A stretch of DNA of 64,000 bases from Cliona cf. orientalis (Eukaryota; Porifera; Demospongiae; Clionaida; Clionaidae): the NCBI GenBank assembly GCA_963930775.1, contig OZ005689.1, forward strand, positions 6,735,569 through 6,799,568, written 5' to 3'. A program made the translations under genes and the position numbers. Positions 55,755 through 64,000 of this stretch are shown in pieces (positions within the stretch are counted from its first letter, which is position 1; each line of letters opens with the position of its first letter). The notes beneath the pieces are model-generated. The model saw nothing but the letters and a program-made list of their open reading frames with translations, did not search any database and was not told where the DNA came from.

Positions 55755-58700
55755 TTATATCTTCAAAGTAGCAGCCACCCTTGCCAGTCCGGCACGACGG
55801 ACAGCAGATTGCAGAGCTTCAAGTGTGGCAAAATTTCTCTTGCTTGCTGGATCTGGTGCCCACTGCAACCACTGAGTCAAAACCTCGTTTAAATAGCTAG
55901 CAGGAGCCTCAGGGATGAGTGTTGGCTTGCTTTGGATGCCATCTAATTCTGCTGTACGAAATCCAAGGTTGGTACCAATCATCCTCCACTTAGAAGCATG
56001 TACATTAAGCTGATCCAACAGGACAGGAAGATCATCATCTGAGAGTAGTGTTTCATCAGTTGCTTTCTCTGATACCTTGAGAGTAGCTACGTTTTTACCT
56101 ATTTTAGCGGTCAATCACCATGCTTAAATTTCACATCAGACATTAATTTTGTTATTATTATACTATATATAATTTTTACAAGACTTAGTATGTTTGATGT
56201 GACCGGGATCAAAATTTTGATCGGGGCCATTTTTGGACCTTGATCGCTTGCCAAGTTGCACCAATAAAAGATCTTTGACCCAGATTGCCAATTGGGGGTG
56301 GGTGGGGCGTGGGTGGAGTCAAAGGACAAGACCCGTCTTGACCTTGATTTGAGCAGCGCAAACGGACATCTTGATCACTTGATTATCTCCAATTTTACAG
56401 CTTATTACTTTGAGTGTTTATGGGTGTTTGCATGCATTCCTCCAGATTGTTTCGGGTACTTATTGACCAATTTGAAAAACAAAATTAAATGCTAGTGGTT
56501 TGATTTGATAAATTATTGTGAAAATTATTATGATGCTTAATTAATTTAAGTCAAATTCTTAAGGGGGGAAGCTAGGGAGTTTGGAGGGGAAGCTTCCCCT
56601 AGTGTAGCTATGTGAGAATAATATTATGAGTGCGATCATGTGTATATGCACGTATGTAGTCTACAATAATACCAATCATCTTCATGCTTCCTTGATACTA
56701 AATAATAGTTAGACACCGAGGCCAAGGTATTTTTTGTCTATAAGAATTCTTGCTTAATAGCAAGGGATACACAATAGCCAAAAATTAAAGGCTAATCTGG
56801 TGTGCAATAACTTAGGGTCAGTCTCTATATATTCAGTGGACTGATCCACTGATCTGACGCTGAATGAATGTTAAACTATCTGATCAATGAAAAGAAATTA
56901 TAGCATAGACACACGTGTACTCATTTGATCATGCTGGTGCAATTACGATTCTTCTGAGATACGTAGTCCCCACAACAACAGTACACGACAGTCAGGTCCA
57001 ACTTAACGTCAGTAACATGTCTGTGTCTACATGACAGGGTAACTCTTATTAATTTAGCTACACAGCTGCGATTATCGTACAATAATAATTAATATTAGCT
57101 ATCATGTGTTAGCTATGAGTAAGTGACATCTTATAATCAATTTTGTGTCACTTTGAGTGTAGTGTCATACTATTAGTGTCATGTATTCAAAACGACACAA
57201 GTATGTTACTGACGTTAAGTTGGATTGATAGTATAATAGTACACTGATGCTAGCTTTATGCATCCACCTGTGCAGTTATGGGATATGCCAGTACTTAGTC
57301 TATATAATACATAGGAGTATCCATGATTAGAATTTTATTGCCACTTTCCTGCAATCTGATTGGTCAACAGGAGGTAACTAAGTAGCTTAGTTACTTGTAG
57401 GTTTCGTAAATTTTTACTTAGTTAGTTGTAGCTAAATATTGACCAATAGGATCCATGGTATTATGAGAGGCAATTAGCTAGCTGTACTACTATAGCAATA
57501 ATTGTAAACTCTAAATAACTTGGCCAATGGGATCTACAGTATTCTGCATCCCTCTGTCCCCTTAGTAACACCCTCGCTACGCTCGGGTGTCACAGCTCGA
57601 TCGGGGTCATTGAGATGCTAAATACACTCGACTGTCGTGCACCTGAACTAGTCTGGGGTATACACCAGCCTGCGAAGGGGCTGGTACCCCAGAGTACACC
57701 TGGACAGGATACCATTGTTATGGGGACAATTTATCTCGGAAGAATCTAATTGCACCAGCATGATTAAATGAGTGCATGACCGATCAGTTAACATTTACAT
57801 CAGTGTCAGATCATTCCCAGCAAGAGACCTGGGGACATGCTATCCCACCTCAAATGGAGATAAATTGCTTGCTTAGCCATTTGGCCATAAAGCCACAAGG
57901 CCAAAGGCCATTAGGCCGTCTAATTCTATAACCCCACTCGCCCCACCAAGCTATAGGGGGCCAAATGAAGCCTTTTGTATGCTTTTTGGGGGGTCAAAGG
58001 CGAATCCATGGAGTATTCCAGTCCAGTGGTCCAGTCCACTGAATAGAGACTGCCTAACGTAGGTAGCTACAGTAACACTATTCCATGTAGACAGTCTACA
58101 TAATAATTATGTGTATTATAGTGATATATAGATGACATGCATGTTATATTAATTATACTGGCTGTGACAGTGTAGTGAAACATACATACTAGCAGTGACA
58201 GGCTATAGGTAAACACAGGTGCATGGATTGGGTGCAATTGAACCTTGCCACTGTTTGTACAGTGAAACCCCTCTAAAGCGGACACCGTTGGGACCAAAAA
58301 TTTTGTCCGCTATAGCGAGGCCTAGGCGTCGTTAGCTCGGGGGTTAGTGGTTGACCACGCCCCTCCTACAATCGCGGTCAGCTATGATAAAGCACTACTG
58401 TAGACGACGATAAAGATGTATTGATGATAGATCTATCAACTGACAGCTTCTAAAAAAGAATAAGAGACATATTTAGGCTTTACTGTAGCTACTGGTCGCC
58501 GAAATCGACCGATTTTAATGGTGGGTGTGGCCTAACTGTCCGTTATGCGAGGTTGTTCACTATTGCGCAGGCTCGAACGGGACCAAAATAGGTGTCCGTT
58601 AGGGAATAGCGGGGTGTCCGCTTTCGAGGGGGTTTGAATATATTGAAGTCTATGGAAATATAATCCGGACATTCAGAATTGTCCGTTATATCACAGGTGT

Positions 58701-59527
58701 ACGCCGTTGAGGGGTGTCCGTTAAGCGGGGCTCCGCTGTATATACATGCATCTATAATAGCGATTCCGGACGATCGACCTGTGGCAATAAAAGCAGCCAT
58801 AACTTGGCAACGGATTTAGCTATGAACAGGAAACACAAACCATGGGTTAGCTGAGTGAATGGCCTTTCTCCTGAACCTTGAATCAAGCGAATCGGTTAAC
58901 CACACGCTTTGCGATTTTGAATTTTAGCTCTACGGAAATTTGTATGCAAAAATCTATTTTAGTGCGTAACTCGAACAAGCTTTATTCTTTCAACAGGAAA
59001 CACCAAGCGCTGAATAGGCCTCGACGAGAGGAAGCTATCGACACCTTAACCGTATGAATTGCTATCGCCACCACTTTGCGATATCGAGCCGAAAAATCGG
59101 GCGTCCGGAATCGCTATCTATATAATACCGATAACCTAGTAAGCTCCATGGTGATCAGATTAAAGCATTTAATTATACCTGGAAACTGCGATGTACTTGG
59201 AGGAACAGTACTAGTAGTATCCAACACTTTCAGTATATCCTTGTAGGCTGATGGGTCTTCTTTTAGTATTTTAACAAGGACATAATAATTTTGTGGATTT
59301 TGTTCAACTTTATCAGTAATAAGTTCCACAAGGTCAGAAGCCCGCTCTCCAATATCACGGTTGGGATTTCTCAGTGATTTTTTGTTGTCGGGTGTTATTA
59401 GCCCTTTGGAAATCAGCTCATCACAAAGCGGAGTAATGTTGTTCTTTACAGCATTCCTGAGTTTGCCAGTGGCTCTCATGAGTGCTTGGTACTCTGCTGA
59501 ATCTCTAGGCATCTTTCGGTATTCCAA
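55755..59527 (-). CDS. CARD-like plus Death-domain adaptor (RAIDD-like order)
   Basis: Two exons join in frame: 59179-59527 (donor CCAG|GTATAA, phase 1) and 55755-56098 (acceptor AAAATAG, phase 1, G|GT). Exon 1 is a helical death-fold domain most like a CARD (LRNAVKNNITPLCDELISKG, IGERASDLVELITDKVEQNP, NYYVLVKILKED). Exon 2 is a Death domain (KWRMIGTNLGFRTAELDGIQ, YLNEVLTQWLQWAP, ATLEALQSAVRRAGLARVAA). CARD then Death is the order of RAIDD/CRADD, which links death receptors to caspases in the cytoplasm. About 230 aa; more exons within the 3.1-kb intron cannot be excluded. The intron holds several transposons. A TATA promoter lies at 59623-59633. ATG 59527 is first; a second in-frame ATG is five codons later. 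Confidence 0.7.
56470..56615 (-). repeat. Partial copy of CAGGG MITE
   Basis: AATTATTGTGA and ATGCTTAATTAATTTAAGTC, AAATTCTTAAGGGGGGAAGC match the left half of the 49465 element in reverse. Confidence 0.6.
56817..58054. mobile_element. MULE-like element, 9-bp duplication (1 mismatch)
   Basis: The left end GTCAGTCTCTATATATTCAG with TGGACTG pairs with CAGTCCACTGAATAGAGACT and GCC at the right. TAACTTAGG and TAACGTAGG flank it. Inner arms also pair (ATGCTGGTGCAATTACGATT near 56930 and TAATTGCACCAGCATGATTA near 57750). It contains a nested MITE. No transposase seen. Confidence 0.65.
56997..57224. mobile_element. MITE with TCCAACTTAACGTCAGTAAC ends
   Basis: TCCAACTTAACGTCAGTAAC and GTTACTGACGTTAAGTTGGA are perfect 20-bp inverted ends; the interior repeats GTGTCA. 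It is nested in the 56817 element. Confidence 0.85.
58258..58740. mobile_element. Mariner/pogo-like MITE, AAGCGGACACC ends
   Basis: TACAGTGAAACCCCTCTAAA with GCGGACACC pairs with GGTGTCCGTTAAGCGGGGCT, CCGCTGTA; TA at both borders. Several GTGTCCG words repeat inside. This end sequence is common among animal mariner-type short elements. Confidence 0.85.
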
Positions 59528-59574
59528 GAAAGGTAGAGCTATATAGCTGGTCGTGTGTTTAAAGTTATACGCTC

Positions 59575-60135
59575 AATTGATTATACTGTATACAACGAAA
59601 AATATTTTTCAGAGCGATAATTTTCTTATATAGTCCGTGTCATTACATGAGGGCATGGATACGCGTCCTGGATGCGCCCAGTTGCTATATATGATTAGTA
59701 TGAACGCACGGTGCGGGCGGAGAGAAAGTCCGCACTACAAGGCACAGGATTGGTCAGAATTGTAGGGCCGTGTGCACAAAGTAGAGTGCCTCGGGCCATA
59801 GCTACAGTTAGAGATGCATTGTCGAACGATCGGCGCGAAAGGGCCGCGCGTTTCGAGAGGCGAGGTCTGTTCTTTATCATACCTATCAGTAGTCTGATAG
59901 CAACGTTCGAGCAGAGCGAGAACGTCGCCATTGCACACGTACAGTGCAACAACACTTAGTTGCTATGAGGGGTGTGGCCTCTGCAACCGCTTCCATCTGC
60001 GAATGCGTAAGCTTACGGTATCTTGCCCAGGCAGGATACTGTTTGTGCATGAACTACGTCTCTGAGCATATTTAATAATAGATGATCATGCATACTAACC
60101 ACACCATCCCATGATTGTGACATTAAATATACTTG
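59575..60135 (-). promoter_or_regulatory. Promoter of CARD-Death gene
   Basis: On the minus strand: TATATAAGAAA (59623-59633), then TCGCTCTGAAAAATATTTTT and CGTTGTATAC, about 100 bp before the start codon. The same text is at the left edge of the window in plus orientation (40-480). The stretch about 59700-59960 is GC-richer than the surroundings and open in several frames; this reads as promoter/CpG-like sequence rather than a gene. Confidence 0.6.
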
Positions 60136-60867
60136 TTCCTTCTGACAATAAATTGAATAATACACGCAAATTATTACCGCGTGTAACACATGCACGCACA
60201 GACCACACCCCGCAACATTACTATTGCCGCACCCTTGAGTAAGGTAAGGCGGGACTATTCCGATGGCGGGATAATAGTGACAAATTGCATTTACAGTCCA
60301 ACCTCGATTATCCGAACCACTTTGGCCATAGATAATTTAGACTAAAGACGGAAGTGGTTACAACCCAACACTTTGGATGCTGTAGTGTAGTGCTATCTTT
60401 GCTGAAGCCTGTGGTGCAAGACATAGCACATTGTAGTGAGTAGTTATAATCCCTGAAACTTCGTAATATTTATATGTGTGCAGGTTTTTTATAGGAAATT
60501 TTTTGGGGTTCTGACATGCCTATTCCTAGTGTTTGCAAATGACAGTAGCCACTGTCATCCAGCTGATAGCGTCTTAGACACTAATATTCATCTATCTCAT
60601 GCTGTTTGGGGTTGTCCCACACGATGGCTGCGCGTGCGCACATGTGAACGCGCGCAAAGTAGGTGTGCCAGGCATATGCACACAAAATTAACTAGCGATC
60701 TCAGCAATAGGCTGATCCCAGAGAGACGTAGCAATTACGCTGATGTCCATGCTGTGGTAATATCATCTGTGAATCGTGATCGTTCCAGCGCGTTTTAGAT
60801 GCAACTGGTGAGTCCAGTAGTCCAGTCTACTAGTCCAGTCCACCAGTCCAGTCCACCGATTGTATAC

Positions 60868-61035
60868 ACCCGAATACAACACATGATCCAATTTAACGCA
60901 AGAAGTTAGCATTCAATTTTTACCAATCATAACGTTTATGTATGAGCGATTGACGACCTTCACCAGAAAAACGCGCGTTTTTCAAAATTGAAATTATTTT
61001 TTTCCATGCGTTGTATTAGATTAAGTACAGTATGA
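60868..61035 (+). mobile_element. GTCGTC-core element, copy 3
   Basis: Same body as 33885-34060, with TGACGACCTTCACC at 60951-60964 and AAAAACGCGCGTTTTTCAAA next to it. Confidence 0.65.
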
Positions 61036-61081
61036 CATTCATAGCTATAAATTAGTATAATAATACCCCCGGTATGTTGTA

Positions 61082-61085
<4 letters not shown>

Positions 61086-61118
<33 letters not shown>
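61086..61118 (+). repeat. (GT)n microsatellite
   Basis: About 16 GT units. Confidence 0.9.
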
Positions 61119-61121
<3 letters not shown>

Positions 61122-61292
61122 TAATAATATGTTATGTCATACATACAAATCGATTGTCATATTATGTGTGCATGTTTGTGTGCCACGGTATTACATCATG
61201 AGAGTGCGTGTCTGTACTGTGTACATTAATTTTGTATGTGTGTGTATAATGTATTATTGTGCCATGAATGTGTAATGTATGTGTGTAACACT

Positions 61293-62291
61293 AGCCTTGT
61301 CCCCAGACCACTCGGGTGTATACAATCGGTGGACTGGACTGGTGGACTGGACTACTGGACTGGACTACTGGACTGATAGATTTTCATTTAAAACGCACAT
61401 TTAGGGGCTCTATAATGAGGTGCAATGGAGAGAAATAGCTCCACCTGTAGAAACACTCGGACTGTCTTTGTTTTACTGGCCCCGCCTATCAACCACGCCC
61501 ACTATCGCAGCTCAAAGCACAGACAAATATGAGACTGAGCTCTTGATGTATGTTTAGTGGCTTTAGCCTCAACTGAAACAGTTTATTTGCTAGCTGTATC
61601 TATCTTCCAGTAACCAGAGCTCCCTCCTCTCTCAACTTTGCACAGTTTGCTGGGTGGGCGGCAATCAGAGTTTGAAACTTGGGGCGAGCTACCTTTTTTG
61701 AGTAGCTATCCTGTCATAACTTATTATGCTGTAGTACGTGCGACTTGCATGCATTGGTAGACAATGTGACTGAGAATCTGGGTGTCACAATCCAAGACAC
61801 TGACCCCTATCTGGTAGCTATAGCCTAGGCTAGGCGGCTTAGATACAGATACAATAGACTACGCAATTTCCTGAGTGATAGGTACTGAGCCAGGGGGATT
61901 TAGAAGACTTTTTTATTATGATAATCTGAGCCTGATGCATGCATGCCATCTATGGTAGTACTGCAGTCTGTCCTCATTTTTTTGCTCCCCCACCTCCAGT
62001 CCGTACCCCCTGAACATAACATGGTAAAGGTCGTCACACTTATTGAATAGTCGGCGCCCTAGCCCTAGCACTGTAAGCTAGAAGCTTTGAAGATCGTGCT
62101 ACCCTGGTCCCAGCATGCTAATCGCCACAGTGCTACATTACGGAGCATCTCCGTGCATTTTTTAATGAAAATCTATCAGTCCAGTAGTCCAGTCCACTAG
62201 TCCAGTCCACCAGTCCAGTCCACCGATTGTATACACCCAGACCACTCCCACGTAACATTGAAAACGTGGGAGTGGCCTGGGGACGAGGCTA
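61293..62291. repeat. Short hairpin repeat split by a 925-bp element
   Basis: AGCCTTGTCCCCAGACCACTC lies left of the insertion and, after it, CCACGTAACATTGAAAACGT, GGGAGTGGCCTGGGGACGAG, GCT close the hairpin. Related hairpins are at 1585 and at the right edge of the window. Confidence 0.8.
61314..62238. mobile_element. MULE-like element with perfect 9-bp AGACCACTC duplication
   Basis: TIRs of about 85 bp: GGGTGTATACAATCGGTGGA, tandem CTGGACTGGA, CTGATAGATTTTCATT and their complement at 62160-62238. AGACCACTC flanks both ends (61305-61313, 62239-62247). The interior is unique and non-coding and holds GGTAAAGGTCGTCA at 62023-62036. 9-bp duplications and long TIRs fit Mutator-like elements. Confidence 0.85.
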
Positions 62292-62454
62292 TGCAACACT
62301 CCATTATTTTGAAATACAAATAACAGGAATGTCATGGCTTGTCAGTGGTATTTTGTTGTAGCTACATGTTTCAGAAGTAGTGAGGCCACTTACTATGCTT
62401 GATAGTCACTCTTTCCAACTCCCAGATCAGTAGCTATTGTCTTATGAGTGGAAT

Positions 62455-62590
62455 GGGAATGGGACTTGAACCATTAGGCAGTTCTCCAATTGTGGATATA
62501 CCAGTGCCAAACAACAGTGTGACAGTAGCTATCATTGTCCAGTAGTGAATTTGAAGTACATGTTGCAGCAAAGCTAATTAGGAACTGTGA
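62455..62590 (+). pseudogene. Faint FN3b relic
   Basis: GSSPIVDIPVPNNSVTVAII then, after a stop, EFEVHVAAKLIRNC follows the order of FN3b (SPIPIPLISVDTTSVTIPDL, FEYTFNVTAVNSEG). Very diverged. It lies just upstream of the signal-peptide exon. Confidence 0.35.
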
Positions 62591-62645
62591 TTCATGAACT
62601 TTTGGCTATATACCAGACAATTCTGAAACTTGCCACCAACGGATA

Positions 62646-63722
62646 ATGATGTATAAAATAAGAGTGCTCTTCCTTCAGTCCCTACTTTTGATATGGCTAG
62701 GACTGGACTACCGCCTTGTGAATGCACAGTCAAGGTCATGTCCACTCATTACTATCGATGACCTTGGAAGTACTACTGAGTTTTCCACCCAGGGACTCAT
62801 TGCCTGGGGCATATCCCTTAATACAGGAGAGGCTGAACCCAGCATCTCTGTGAGAATTAGGAACTTCACGAAAGTTTGTGACGCAGCAGGAGATCGAATA
62901 AACACATCCTCCTTTGTTTCTGTGGTAGTTGAATTCCAGTGTGACTTTCAGAGTGTGAGTTTCAATTTGGCAGTTTGCAGTAATTCGAGCACCATAGTCA
63001 CCAGGCAGTACCAGTTTCAATGCATTGAAGATGATGGGCAACCTGTTTGGAGTACTATTGTATCTGGCAGTAATTTGTTTGTCCAGACTCTGAACCCAAC
63101 AGCTAGTCTCTCGACACCACTTGCTGTCCAGTGCAGGCGATGTATTGATGATCAGCAGTCTAGTAGAGCTGACCCCACCACTCACTGCGACCGTGAGTCT
63201 ATAGCTGATTACCTATATAGCTACACTCTTGTTGTAATGATAATGATAGATATAATATTAATATTATTGTAACAGCATGTCCATCAAAATGTGATCAGGG
63301 ACAGGGACGTTGCTATCTCGGGCAAGCAGCTGATGTGTGCTGTAACTTTTACCTTCAGAATAACTGTACAGATCTAGAGGAATGTCCTAGTCCTTTGGTG
63401 AATGATTCAAACTCTGTCTGTGGTGAGTAAATTTCACGGTTATGTTATAGATAACCATGATAATGTAAATCTCTAGCTCTTAATATGCACATACGTATAC
63501 ACATGCACACGCATTCACACACACATGCACACACTCACACAGTGTGTCGTTCTCTAAGTCTTGCTAATGGTGATGTGAGCTACTCGCCAGCAAACAGGGA
63601 CATTGGAAGTGTGGCCACTTATACCTGTAATCCAGGCTACCGACTGTCATCACCACGGACTGGAATGACACGAACATGCAGTGTAAATGGCTGGAGCAGT
63701 CAAGACTTTACTTGTGAACGAT
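62646..63722 (+). CDS. 5' part of secreted/receptor gene: signal peptide, Cys-rich, Sushi
   Basis: Three exons joined in phase 1: 62646-63192, 63276-63422, 63543-63722. Exon 1 has a signal peptide (VLFLQSLLLIWLGLDYRLVN), then a unique domain with NFT, NTS and NSS sites and several cysteines (FQCDFQSV, FQCIEDD, QCRRCIDD), ending THCD at a GTGAGT donor. Exon 2 is cysteine-rich (CPSKCDQGQGRCYLGQAADV, CCNFYLQNNC). Exon 3 is a full Sushi domain (CRSLSLANGDVSYSPANRDI, TYTCNPGYRL, TRTCSVNGWS, FTCERC). The gene leaves the window after this exon, so its membrane and tail parts are unseen. All joints are open, so it is the best candidate for a working member of the mosaic receptor family; that link is inferred from the Sushi exon phase and the flank shared with 440-610. 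Confidence 0.75.
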
Positions 63723-63789
63723 GTGAGTATATTATTTTATCAAGAGTATATTATAATAGTGATTTATTAACCTATATTATAATATCAGC

Positions 63790-63960
63790 CATGCTTGCAA
63801 AGTATTGTTGCATGTTATTTATTCAGCAGTGCATTTAATACTACTAGACTATTAATAATAGTCTAGTATGGGCGAGATCAACTATTCATTTATTGTTTGC
63901 CACCCATATGATGACCAATTAACCTTGTGGCCTCACCTAGCTAAGAGTAGCCTTATCCCC
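63790..63960 (+). repeat. Intron text shared with the left edge of the window
   Basis: GGGCGAGATCAACTATTCAT, GTTTGCCACCCATA and TGGCCTCACCTAGCTAA match about 520-605. A short hairpin (ACTAGACTATTAATAATAGT) has been added. Confidence 0.65.
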
Positions 63961-64000
63961 AGGCCACGAAAACGTGGGAGTACGTGGCCCAGGGACGAGG
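63950..64000. repeat. Hairpin repeat at window edge (cut)
   Basis: AGCCTTATCCCCAGGCCACG and GTGGCCCAGGGACGAGG belong to the same hairpin family as 1585 and 61293. The right end is outside the window. Confidence 0.6.

Larger units (their letters stand above)
60140..61290. other. Gene-free stretch with microrepeats
   Basis: It holds a mariner-like end (ACAGTCCAACCTCGATTATC, 60295), TCCAGTCCACCAGTCCAGTC microrepeats (60810-60860), the GTCGTC-core element (60868-61035) and a (GT)n tract (61086-61118). An open frame of 106 codons from 60478 has a hydrophobic start but no homologous or splice support. Confidence 0.45.

Noticed and set aside
59711-59959. 82-codon frame next to the CARD-Death promoter
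   Set aside because: It lies in the promoter module. The resemblance to a frame at 231-476 follows from DNA homology of the module and the frames are on opposite strands relative to the gene.
60478-60798. 106-codon open frame with a hydrophobic start (possible secreted protein)
   Set aside because: No splice, promoter or paralog support. It crosses a CG-rich palindromic patch (GCGCGTGCGCACATGTG) and its composition looks like translated repeat.
63340-63400. LEECP in the extracellular cysteine-rich exon of the right-end gene, as a link to the tail repeat
   Set aside because: The context (CTDLEECPSPLV) is a disulfide-rich ectodomain segment with no tyrosine; the match is five residues and probably chance.
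1-64000. Bacterial symbiont origin for parts of the window
   Set aside because: No operon-like packed genes, ribosome-binding sites or long bacterial frames; introns and animal domains occur throughout.

Overview
ORGANISM. The window looks like animal nuclear DNA, most likely from a sponge (demosponge, perhaps Amphimedon-like). The genes are split by short introns with GT..AG ends. Extracellular Sushi, Ig-like and fibronectin III (FN3) modules sit on symmetric phase 1-1 exons. A CARD plus Death-domain adaptor, a SNTX/FN3/GTPase gene, a KIAA1958/Crypton-type tyrosine recombinase and an L2/CR1-like retrotransposon are present. The DNA is AT-rich and packed with short inverted-repeat elements. 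The species is an inference; nothing here proves it.

LAYOUT. (1) 1-4.5 kb: a promoter-like module, then receptor block alpha (three Sushi exons, a transmembrane exon, a repeat-bearing cytoplasmic tail). (2) 6.4-10.1 kb: a decayed SNTX-like/thioredoxin-like/FN3/GTPase/coiled-coil gene. (3) 10.5-15.3 kb: receptor block beta (Ig and two FN3 exons), with an L2-like retrotransposon inside an FN3 exon. (4) 17.5-29.4 kb: segmental repeats around two clear genes, and possibly a third, for small secreted cysteine-rich proteins. (5) 32.2-33.8 kb: receptor block gamma (FN3, FN3, TM, intact tail). (6) 34-45 kb: dense short transposons, a broken Crypton-type recombinase and a large inverted repeat. (7) 45.6-46.4 kb: an intact single-exon five-TM protein. 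(8) 48.2-54.5 kb: receptor fragments delta, epsilon and zeta. (9) 55.7-60.1 kb: a minus-strand CARD-Death gene whose promoter resembles the left edge of the window. (10) 62.6 kb to the end: the 5' part of a secreted or receptor-type gene with signal peptide, cysteine-rich exon and Sushi exon; it runs out of the window.

HOW THE PARTS FIT. At least six partial copies of one mosaic receptor family lie along the window. All use phase 1-1 exons. Where the tail survives it carries a repeated LEECPxY tyrosine motif (a clear 16-residue period in the best copy). Most copies are broken, each in a different way. Death-fold signalling, receptor-like and SNTX/GTPase genes together suggest an innate-recognition neighbourhood that is duplicating and decaying; this is inference. 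Because paralogous copies are present, several transposon insertions can be read against an empty site in a sister copy.

LIMITS. Exon calls rest on reading frame, splice signals and paralog comparison by eye. No database search or folding was run, and coordinates of repeat edges are approximate unless a target-site duplication is given.
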